16,899 bases of DNA from assembly GCA_016303225.1 (NCBI GenBank), contig JAEDMC010000048.1, positions 1 to 16,899 on the forward strand. Direction: 5' to 3'. How positions within the stretch are numbered: the stretch's first letter is position 1; each line of letters starts with the position of its first letter. This DNA is from Kiritimatiellia bacterium (lineage in GTDB: Bacteria; Verrucomicrobiota; Kiritimatiellia; RFP12; UBA1067). A program made the position numbers and the translations under genes. Positions 6,546-12,714 of the stretch are shown in pieces. The notes beneath the pieces were generated by a model. That model was given only the letters and a program-made list of their open reading frames with translations, had not been told where the DNA came from and ran no database searches.

Positions 6546-6769
6546 TCAACCGCCTCGTCATGCGATAAGACATACACGCCAGCTCCCAGCGCATTCAACA
6601 CCTTGAGCATTTCACCAAGCCGCGCCGTTTCCTTGCCGCGTTCAAGTTCAGAAATGTAGCGTTGACCTGTTCCGGCTAGTCCCGCCAATGTCTCCTGCGA
6701 AACGCCCTGAGCCTTGCGAATCTCTCGAATACGCGCACCAACATCTGCCGCTGTGACTTGCTTTTTCAT
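6533..6769 (-). CDS. hipB: HipB-like XRE-family antitoxin/repressor
   Basis: 78-aa helix-turn-helix protein. After MKKQVTAADVGARIREIRKAQG, the HTH reads VSQETLAGLAGTGQRYISELERGK (about residues 23-46), with the conserved Gln, Ala and 'sELERGK' of HipB/Cro-type repressors. The C-terminal LGEMLKVLNALGAGVYVL is the usual HipB beta-strand dimerisation end. The start at 6769 is the first ATG before the HTH, and the -10 box ends 11 nt upstream with no Shine-Dalgarno, so the mRNA is probably near-leaderless. Two inverted repeats flank its promoter, consistent with autorepression. It overlaps a hipA that has lost its kinase core, so today it may be an orphan repressor. Confidence 0.88.
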   Translation of the reverse strand: MKKQVTAADVGARIREIRKAQGVSQETLAGLAGTGQRYISELERGKETARLGEMLKVLNALGAGVYVLSHDEAVEWIR

Positions 6770-6783
6770 TACCGATTGGTAAT
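6768..6783. promoter_or_regulatory. Operator O1 of hipB
   Basis: ATTACC-GATT-GGTAAT is a perfect 6-bp inverted repeat with a 4-bp centre. It overlaps the end of the -10 box and the hipB start codon, where bound HipB would block transcription. It matches operator O2 in its ATTACCG half; centres are 51 bp apart, close to five helical turns. Confidence 0.75.
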
Positions 6784-6810
6784 ATATCAAACTTATTACG
6801 CCATTGTCAA
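6781..6810 (-). promoter_or_regulatory. hipB promoter
   Basis: On the minus strand a perfect -35 TTGACA (6810-6805) is followed after 18 bp by TATATT (6786-6781), preceded by TG-A (extended -10). The start point should fall near 6774, about 5 nt before the ATG at 6769. Confidence 0.75.
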
Positions 6811-6818
6811 CGGGAAAC

Positions 6819-6834
6819 ATTACCGTTCGGTACT
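6819..6834. promoter_or_regulatory. Operator O2 of hipB
   Basis: ATTACCG-TT-CGGTACT contains the perfect core TACCG/CGGTA (6821-6832). It lies just upstream of the -35 box, so O1 and O2 bracket the promoter, a layout that suits cooperative binding of two HipB dimers. Confidence 0.7.
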
Positions 6835-6846
6835 GAATTTCCCCAT

Positions 6847-6953
6847 TCACTTCACGCCCTGCAGCCGAAGGTCGAACCGCGGTGGCGGCAGCTCGTCGAA
6901 GATCGACTTCGGCCCTTCTCCGCTTCCGGGCTGGTGGACCCAGCCGCCGCGGG
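6847..6953 (-). other. Short coding-like tract after cysS, unidentified
   Basis: Between the cysS stop and the hipB operator the minus strand holds an open frame reading GGWVHQPGSGEGPKSIFDEL and then PPPRFDLRLQGVK before its stop at 6847. It has no start codon of its own and would enter cysS out of frame. The residue mix looks coding, and it could be another gene tail like those at 5650-5973. I cannot name a family. Confidence 0.25.
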
Positions 6954-8309
6954 TTACTTGCGCGTGCAGGACTGGCCGTCCTTCGAGTCCTTGACCAGCC
7001 AGCCCTTCGCGGCGAGCTCGTCGCGAAGACGGTCGGATTCGGCCCAGTTCTTCGCCTGGCGCGCCACGGCGCGCTGGTCGAGTATCGCCTGGATGTCAGC
7101 GGGAATCTCAACGGCCTTCTTCTCGTTTTCGAAGAAGATGACGCCGAGGACCTCGTCCATGCGCTTAAAAACCGGCAACACGCCAGCACCGCCCTTGCCG
7201 TTCGCATCGCGCACCAGCTCGAAGAGCGCGGCAAACGCCTTAGGCATGTTGAGATCGTCGTTGACGGCCGCGGCAAAATCGTCCAAATGCTTCTGCGCCC
7301 AGTCCGGCGTCTCACCATCAGTTGCCTTCTCGACGCACGCGTCGATGCGCGCCAGCGCCTTGCGGGCGTCCTCCAGCGCATCAAACGCGAAGTTGAGGCC
7401 GCTCCGGTAATGCGCGTTGATAAGCACGTAGCGGATTTCGCGGCCCGTATAGCCCTTGTCGAGAAGGTCGCGGAGCGTGAAGAAGTTGCCGAGAGACTTG
7501 GACATCTTCTCGCCGTTCACCCTGAGGTGCGCGCAGTGCATCCACGTCTTCACGAACTCCTTGCCCGTCGCCGCCTCGGCCTGGGCGATCTCGTTCTCGT
7601 GGTGCGGGAAGAGGTTGTCGATACCGCCGGTGTGGAGGTCGAAGGTCTCGCCCAGGTACTTCATGGACATCGCCGAGCACTCGATGTGCCAGCCGGGGCG
7701 TCCCCGGCCCCACGGCGAATCCCAGCCGACCGGGCCGTCCGACTCCTCCCACGCTTTCCAGAGCGCGAAGTCGCCGACGTTCTCCTTGTCGTACTCGTCG
7801 TCCGCGCACCGAAGGCCCGTGCGCTGGTTGTCGAAGTCGATGTGCGCGAGCTTGCCGTAGCCGGGAAACTCGCGGACTTTGAAGTAGACCGACTTGTCGT
7901 CGCTCTGATAGGCGATGCCCTTGTCCATCAGCTTCTGGACGAGCGCGATCATCTCGGGAATGTGATCCGTCGCCGCCGGATACACCTCGGCCGGCTGGAC
8001 GTTGAGCTTCTTGAGGTCCGCAAAGAACGCGTCCTTGTACGTCTTCGTGTAGTCCGTGAGCGCCACGCCCTTCGCGTTCGCGCCCTTGATCGTCTTGTCG
8101 TCGACGTCCGTCAAATTCATCACCTGCTTGATCTTCATCCCGTTGAACTGGATGACGCGGCGAAGGATGTCCTCGAACGTGTACGCGCGGAAGTTCCCGA
8201 TGTGCGCAAAATTGTAGACGGTCGGTCCGCACGTATAGAGACGGATCGTGTTGTTCTCGAGGGGCTTCAGCTCCTCATTGCGGCGAGTCAGACTATTAAA
8301 AACATTCAT
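6954..8309 (-). CDS. cysS: Cysteinyl-tRNA synthetase
   Basis: 451-aa class I aminoacyl-tRNA synthetase that charges tRNA-Cys. The first motif is TCGPTVYNFAHIGNFRAY, with zinc ligand Cys27 and the HIGN form of the HIGH box at 36-39. Further ligands are in GWHIECSAM and FPHHENE, and the second ATP motif is EKMSKSLGNF. The C-terminal helical DALR-type domain ends in GWLVKDSKDGQ, so it is full length. I chose the ATG at 8309 (MNVFNSLTRR) because the protein begins there in the family. The 36 extra upstream codons would overlap the lipoprotein gene and cross a perfect -10 box. It is probably transcribed from its own promoter as a leaderless mRNA. As an essential gene it points to chromosomal context. 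Confidence 0.97.
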   Translation of the reverse strand: MNVFNSLTRRNEELKPLENNTIRLYTCGPTVYNFAHIGNFRAYTFEDILRRVIQFNGMKIKQVMNLTDVDDKTIKGANAKGVALTDYTKTYKDAFFADLKKLNVQPAEVYPAATDHIPEMIALVQKLMDKGIAYQSDDKSVYFKVREFPGYGKLAHIDFDNQRTGLRCADDEYDKENVGDFALWKAWEESDGPVGWDSPWGRGRPGWHIECSAMSMKYLGETFDLHTGGIDNLFPHHENEIAQAEAATGKEFVKTWMHCAHLRVNGEKMSKSLGNFFTLRDLLDKGYTGREIRYVLINAHYRSGLNFAFDALEDARKALARIDACVEKATDGETPDWAQKHLDDFAAAVNDDLNMPKAFAALFELVRDANGKGGAGVLPVFKRMDEVLGVIFFENEKKAVEIPADIQAILDQRAVARQAKNWAESDRLRDELAAKGWLVKDSKDGQSCTRK

Positions 8310-8316
8310 ATTGCGT

Positions 8317-8325
8317 ATTATATCA
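8317..8325 (-). promoter_or_regulatory. Extended -10 promoter of cysS, 7 nt before the ATG
   Basis: TG-A-TATAAT reads from 8325 to 8317 on the minus strand, the same nonamer as before the GT2 gene. The ATG is at 8309, leaving 7 nt, so transcription should start at or next to the start codon. It sits in the 38-nt gap after the lipoprotein stop. Confidence 0.65.
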
Positions 8326-8347
8326 TAATCGGCCCGAGGCCCAGCGC

Positions 8348-10783
8348 TCAGCGGACGAAGCGCTCGGACAGGTACTTGGTGCGCAGCTCCGAGGCGTAGT
8401 ACCTGAAGTCGTACCACTGCGGCACGACCTCCGCGAAGAGACGCAGGACCGTCGCGTCATCCGGCTCGCCTTCCGCATCCTTCGCCGCAGCGTCGAGCTT
8501 CTCGACGAGCGGCTTCAGGCACTGCTCGTAGAATTCGGGATCGCCGAGCTCCGTGTCCTTCCACTTGCCGATCACGCCGCCCGTGGCGATGTTCTTCTCG
8601 GCATTGTAGCGCGCGAGCGCCTTGTACATGAGAACGCGGCAGATCTTCGCCTTCACCTCGTCCGTCAGACCCTCGAACTTCCAGTGCCCCCAGTTCGAGA
8701 CCTGCCAGATGTCCGTGCCGCCCCAGGTGACGCCGCCCGAACGCGACCAGTGGATCATCTCGAACGGCCATTCCGTGCCGTTCTCGGGCAGCACATGGTA
8801 CGCGAGGTCCCAGGAGATGTTCATCGCCGTCGCGAAGCCGTAAGGCGTCGGACGCGAGCTGAAGTCGGCGTAGTCGGAGAGCCGGCGGAAACGCTTGTGC
8901 GGCGAATTCCAGTCGGGACAGTAGTCGAACTGGCGCTTGAGCGGATTGACGCCGAACTGGTACACCTGCTCCCCCTCGCCGATCGCCAGGTACATCTCGT
9001 AGTCGGTCGGACGCGTCTTGCCGCGGACGACCTCGTCGATCTTCGGGTCGTTGTGCTCGAAGAGGAGGTGCACGCCGTGCTCGTCGTAGCACACGTAGAA
9101 CCAGCTGTCGATTTCCTCGGCCTTGGCACCCTCGCCAGTCTCCTTTCCGCCGCGAATGACGTTGACGTCCGTAATGAGGCGCTCGGCGGCCTCCTTGCCG
9201 ATCTTCTGGTTGCTGACGTTGCGGTTCTCGGACGTCATCAGCCCCGACGCGAACCACGAACCCGCGTCCGTCGGCGCATTCGCGACGTAGCGGACCGGCG
9301 CGATGTTGCGCGGCTGGTGGACGAACAGCGCCTGGCGCATCTCGCCCAGCATCTTCGGCTCCTCGTAGAGACCGACCTCGACGAGCAGCCCCGCGCCGTA
9401 GGGAATGCCGTCGCGGACGAGCTTCGGGTCGAGTCCGGCGACGATCTTGTCGACGTCGGCCTTCGCGAGCTTGCCCGTGCGGAAGCATTCCGCCGCGATC
9501 TTGCAGCCGAGTTTGCGCTTCGCGTCCACTTTCTTCATGTTCTGGACGGTCTCGCCCAGGAGCTTCGCGAGCTCGGTACGCTTGCCGGCACGCCAGTAGG
9601 CGATGACCGCCCCCTTCATCTCGTCGATGTGCATCCAGCTCGTCCAGCCCGGCTGCATCGGCCACCACAGCTCGTAGAGCTCGACCGCCTTCGCGTACTG
9701 TCCGCGTCCGGCGAAGCGTCCCGCGAGATCGCCGAGCTGCTTCGCGTTCTGCGAGACGAGCACGAGCTTGCGCGCGCCCTCGAGGTCGTCCTTCGCAACC
9801 GCAATCGAAAACTCGAGTTCCTGCGCCTTCTGCTCGATCTCCTTCGGATACCCCTTGTCGTTCTCCGGCACTTTCGTCGCGCGCAGTTCGGCGACGGCCG
9901 CCGCGGCAGACTGGTAGTCCTTGAGCGTCAGATAGGCCGGCACGAGCGCCCCCGCAACCAGGACCTCCTTGTGCCGTGGCGCAATGGTCTTGTCCGCCTG
10001 CGCCGCGCGCAGCGTCTTCACCGCGTCCGCCGTGCGGTTGTCGCGATTCATCAGCTTCACGATTGACTCGACCGCCGACCAGCGGTTGCCGCCGATCTTC
10101 GGGTCCTTGAGGATGCGCTCAAACTGCCGAACGCCCTCCGCGAAATCGCCCTTGCGAACGGCGAGATCCGCACGGGCGCGGATCACGTCGAAGAGATTGA
10201 CGCCCTTGACCTTCTCGAGGCCGGCGAGACGCTGCTCCGCCTTCTCGACCTGGAAGTTGTCGAACTCGAGGCCGGCGATCGCCGTCGTCACCTGGACGAT
10301 GGCGAACGCGTCCGTGAAGTCCGCGCGCGCCAGCGTCTCAGCGACCAGTTTCTCAGCGTCGGCAAAGCCCTCCTTGCCCTTGGCCGGATAGTATTTCTTC
10401 ACGAGGTCACTGACGGATGCCGCCCGCCGACGGGCCGAAATCCCCTCGACCTGAAGCGCCTCCAGTCCGAACTTCCCCTGACGGACGTCGCCCCTGCCGT
10501 TCCAGTAGAGGTCGCCCTTGCAGAAAAGAGCCTCGCTCTTCTCGTCCGGCGTCTTCGCGAGCGCCACCGCCTGGTCGGCGGCGGCGGCGGCGGCGCCCTT
10601 GTCCTTGCCGCGCAAGGCCCAGATCGCCTGCATCGCCGCCTTGTAGTCCTTATAGACCTTTGCCTCGGCCTTCGGCGCCGCTCCTTCGGCCGACGCCTTC
10701 GACTTCGGTTCCTCAAGCTTCGGCTCCTCGACGCTCGCGCACCCGGCGACCAGCGCCACCAACAACATCGAAAGTCTCTTCAT
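8348..10783 (-). CDS. TPR-repeat lipoprotein with C-terminal carbohydrate-binding-like domain
   Basis: 811-aa protein. MKRLSMLLVALVAGC is a lipoprotein signal with lipobox VAGC and lipidated Cys15, so it should be anchored in a membrane. A charged Ala/Lys/Glu linker follows, then about 400 residues of helical repeats of TPR type (for example KDYKAAMQAIWALRG and FADAEKLVAETLARADFTDA). From roughly residue 480 the sequence turns to beta-rich and aromatic: SWFYVCYDEHGVHLLFEHND, YEMYLAIGEGEQVYQFGVNP, TAMNISWDLAY and HWKFEGL. This recalls CBM9/DOMON-like sugar-binding domains. I chose the ATG at 10783 over a GTG at 10789 because GGGAG lies 9 nt ahead. The gene follows the DUF4091 gene by 41 nt and is probably co-transcribed, suggesting joint action on extracellular polysaccharide. 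The binding domain is a resemblance only. Confidence 0.75.
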   Translation of the reverse strand: MKRLSMLLVALVAGCASVEEPKLEEPKSKASAEGAAPKAEAKVYKDYKAAMQAIWALRGKDKGAAAAAADQAVALAKTPDEKSEALFCKGDLYWNGRGDVRQGKFGLEALQVEGISARRRAASVSDLVKKYYPAKGKEGFADAEKLVAETLARADFTDAFAIVQVTTAIAGLEFDNFQVEKAEQRLAGLEKVKGVNLFDVIRARADLAVRKGDFAEGVRQFERILKDPKIGGNRWSAVESIVKLMNRDNRTADAVKTLRAAQADKTIAPRHKEVLVAGALVPAYLTLKDYQSAAAAVAELRATKVPENDKGYPKEIEQKAQELEFSIAVAKDDLEGARKLVLVSQNAKQLGDLAGRFAGRGQYAKAVELYELWWPMQPGWTSWMHIDEMKGAVIAYWRAGKRTELAKLLGETVQNMKKVDAKRKLGCKIAAECFRTGKLAKADVDKIVAGLDPKLVRDGIPYGAGLLVEVGLYEEPKMLGEMRQALFVHQPRNIAPVRYVANAPTDAGSWFASGLMTSENRNVSNQKIGKEAAERLITDVNVIRGGKETGEGAKAEEIDSWFYVCYDEHGVHLLFEHNDPKIDEVVRGKTRPTDYEMYLAIGEGEQVYQFGVNPLKRQFDYCPDWNSPHKRFRRLSDYADFSSRPTPYGFATAMNISWDLAYHVLPENGTEWPFEMIHWSRSGGVTWGGTDIWQVSNWGHWKFEGLTDEVKAKICRVLMYKALARYNAEKNIATGGVIGKWKDTELGDPEFYEQCLKPLVEKLDAAAKDAEGEPDDATVLRLFAEVVPQWYDFRYYASELRTKYLSERFVR

Positions 10784-10803
10784 CTTCACTTTCTCCCGCC
10801 TCT

Positions 10804-10839
10804 TACTTTTTCACTTTACACTCTTCACTTTTCACTTAA
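10804..10839 (-). repeat. Heptamer array (AGTGAAA-type) across the DUF4091 stop codon
   Basis: On the plus strand CACTTTA, CACTCTT, CACTTTT and CACTTAA follow one another in exact 7-bp register from 10812 to 10839, with a fifth unit (TACTTTTT, one extra T) at 10804-10811. On the minus strand the units read AAAGTG or variants and create TGA or TAA at successive frames. The DUF4091 stop codon itself (10825-10827) lies in the array, and the lipoprotein ribosome site follows it. It differs in sequence but not in period, size or position from the array at 5786-5827. Confidence 0.75.
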
Positions 10840-12579
10840 CACCGCGTCCATCTTCTCGATGTGGTTCAGCATTTCGAGCCGCACCGCCGCGAGATCGCAC
10901 TTTTCCTCGTCGACGTTGGCGAGGAACTGCAGGGCCTTGCGGCCGGTGTAGTACTTGTCGACGTTCTTCTGCTTGCCCTCCTTGACGCAGCGCTCGGCGA
11001 GCGTCTGCAGCAAGGTCGCGTAGCGGATGTCGTCGATGCCTTCGCGCATGCCCTCCCACGGGAGCGTGTCGATGAAGCCGTCGCGCGTCTCGTACACGAG
11101 CGTGATGCGGTAGCAGTAGGCCCTGAGGTCATTCCACTGCCCCTCGATGTACCCGTAGTTGTACATCATGTCGTAGTCCTTCTTGTAGAGGTTCATGCCG
11201 TGCATGCGGCGCATGTAGTCAGGGTTCTCCGGGCCGGTATGCGGACCCGCGTAGTTGCCGATCTTGCCCTTGATGCGGTGCATGAAGTCGCTCTCGTGCT
11301 TCGAGGCGAAGCCGCCGCCCACGCGGAAGTCGTCCGCATAGCCGCAGAAGTGACGGCGGTCCCCGCCGTTGCACATCACGTTCTGCCCCGCCTCGTGCGC
11401 AGCCCGCCAGCCGTTTCTGCTCGCGACCACGGTGCGCGGCCCCGGCTCCTCGCCGCCCGCCGGATAGAGGTTGGTGTGGCCGAGCATCCGCTTGTACTCC
11501 TTCGACGTGATCTCCGCCTGTCGCTTGCGCGCGTAGTACTCGCCCGCCGACGCGCCGCCCGAGCAGCCCCACGCCTCGAAGAACGGATCGAGCTTCATGC
11601 CGATCGCCCGGGCCTGCTTGATCGCGTTCTCGACGTACTCGAGGTTCTGGTAGTCGTTCCACATGCCGAAGTAGAGCGGATACCGCACGTTGTGGTCGTA
11701 CTGGTTCTTGAGCCGCGCGTACTGCTTGGCGTCGGACTGCCTGCGGTCCTTGCCGTTCTCGTCGACATAGCCGCTCATGCCCGGCACGCAGTAGAGCATC
11801 GTGTAGAAGTCGGCCGTGGTGTCGTAGTAGGTCTTCGGATCGGGCAAGACGTACTTCATGACCCTGAGGCGCACCGGAATCTCGGCGAGCGCCTTGCCCG
11901 CGTGTGCGACGGAGATCTTGGCCGTGTAGAGGCCGGGCTTCGCGTCCTTGTCGATACGGAACGTCGCGAAGAACTGCTTGCAGCGCCCCTTCTCCAATGC
12001 GAACGGCTGGATCGTCTTCGCGTCGTTCACGGGCTCGGTGCGCGTCCTAAAGCCGGGATCGATGTCCGCCGGCGGCGAGACCCACACGTAGTCCTCCTTG
12101 CCGTCGTAGCGGACGCGGACGAAGTTCGCCTTCTTCTGTTCGTCGACCTTCACGAGGTTCTCGTCATTGAGAAGAAGTTCGGGACAAAGCTTCAGGCCCA
12201 CGTCGTTGAAGTAGCTGTACCAGGCGTTGCAGTTCTGATACCACACCTTGATGACCTTGAGGTCGACCTTCGCCTTCTGGATGACCGCGCCCTCGGCGCT
12301 CTTCAAATCGCTCGCGGAAACCGTCACGCCCGAAAGGTCCGCATCGGACTTGAGGACGAAGCTTGCCGGCTCGAACTCGTCCCGGCACGCGACGACGCGC
12401 AGCGTCCCGCCCTTCTCCCCGTCCGTCGGCTCCCGGTCGGGGAGCCTCATCTCGTTGCTCAGCGCCGGAACAGCCCAGTAATCAAGCTGCGCCGCCTGCG
12501 CTTCACCCGCGGCAAAAGCCACGCCCGCGACGCCAAGCGCCGCCATCATCCCCGCCTTCAATGCAATGCATGTTTTCAT
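10825..12579 (-). CDS. Secreted DUF4091 / GH123-like glycoside-hydrolase-related protein
   Basis: 584-aa exported protein. MKTCIALKAGMMAALGVAGV...AQA/AQ is a signal peptide, with cleavage likely after residue 30. A beta-sandwich region (about 30-240) with CRDEFEPASFVL and RCKQFFATFRIDKDAKPGLY is typical of the N-terminal domain in DUF4091/GH123-type proteins. A barrel-like region follows, and near the C-terminus WEGMREGIDDIRYATLLQTL gives the DUF4091 signature (W[EQ]..REG.DD.RY). Members of this family act on, or are thought to act on, extracellular glycans; the substrate here is unknown. The ATG at 12579 is chosen for the signal peptide and the -10 box 7 nt upstream; longer frames begin in non-coding sequence. 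The TPR lipoprotein follows downstream. The last codons are made of the heptamer array. Confidence 0.85.
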   Translation of the reverse strand: MKTCIALKAGMMAALGVAGVAFAAGEAQAAQLDYWAVPALSNEMRLPDREPTDGEKGGTLRVVACRDEFEPASFVLKSDADLSGVTVSASDLKSAEGAVIQKAKVDLKVIKVWYQNCNAWYSYFNDVGLKLCPELLLNDENLVKVDEQKKANFVRVRYDGKEDYVWVSPPADIDPGFRTRTEPVNDAKTIQPFALEKGRCKQFFATFRIDKDAKPGLYTAKISVAHAGKALAEIPVRLRVMKYVLPDPKTYYDTTADFYTMLYCVPGMSGYVDENGKDRRQSDAKQYARLKNQYDHNVRYPLYFGMWNDYQNLEYVENAIKQARAIGMKLDPFFEAWGCSGGASAGEYYARKRQAEITSKEYKRMLGHTNLYPAGGEEPGPRTVVASRNGWRAAHEAGQNVMCNGGDRRHFCGYADDFRVGGGFASKHESDFMHRIKGKIGNYAGPHTGPENPDYMRRMHGMNLYKKDYDMMYNYGYIEGQWNDLRAYCYRITLVYETRDGFIDTLPWEGMREGIDDIRYATLLQTLAERCVKEGKQKNVDKYYTGRKALQFLANVDEEKCDLAAVRLEMLNHIEKMDAVLSEK

Positions 12580-12586
12580 GCCCCAT

Positions 12587-12595
12587 ATTGTAGCA
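12587..12595 (-). promoter_or_regulatory. Extended -10 promoter of the DUF4091 gene
   Basis: TG-C-TACAAT reads from 12595 to 12587 on the minus strand, followed by 7 nt and the ATG at 12579. No Shine-Dalgarno sequence lies between them. This is the fourth case in the window of an extended -10 set for a leaderless or near-leaderless transcript. Confidence 0.6.
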
Positions 12596-12661
12596 AACCT
12601 CCCCCGTTCGTACAACCAGCGGTAGAGTCTCACGAACGCGCGGCCCGCCGTCGAGCGAAGC

Positions 12662-12712
12662 CTAAAACGACGCCGTCGCCAGGGATGCAATGAGAAAAGT
12701 TGTTATTGTCAT
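12662..12712 (-). other. 16-codon ORF just after the giant gene
   Basis: GAGG with a 5-nt spacer precedes an ATG at 12712, and the frame reads MTITTFLIASLATASF before TAG. It begins 2 nt after the giant protein's stop codon, with the ribosome site formed by that gene's last codons, so translation could be coupled. The peptide looks like the start of a signal peptide. It may be a gene start left by a deletion, or a true tiny hydrophobic peptide. Confidence 0.3.
12664..12680 (-). terminator. Weak possible terminator after the giant gene
   Basis: On the minus strand GCGAC-GGC-GTCGT forms a 4-5 bp stem followed by TTTT, about 35 nt after the stop codon of the giant gene. The stem is short, so termination here would be modest. 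The DUF4091 promoter lies 70 nt further on. Confidence 0.3.
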
Positions 12713-12714
12713 GT

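Noticed and set aside
6533..7384. 283-codon minus-strand frame with hipB at its end
   Set aside because: The first 205 or so codons are Arg/Ser-rich and overlap cysS out of frame; promoter, operators and the domain start place hipB at 6769.
6882..8399. 505-codon plus-strand open frame opposite cysS
   Set aside because: It is rich in Arg, Val, Leu and Ala, shows no domain, and lies fully antisense to an unmistakable cysS; long antisense frames are expected in high-GC genes.
8684..10066. 460-codon plus-strand open frame opposite the TPR lipoprotein
   Set aside because: Shadow of a high-GC gene; no ribosome site, no domain.
10861..12693. 610-codon plus-strand open frame opposite the DUF4091 gene
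   Set aside because: Low-complexity Val/Arg/Leu/Ala/His composition and no signal or motif; it mirrors the codon pattern of the real minus-strand gene.
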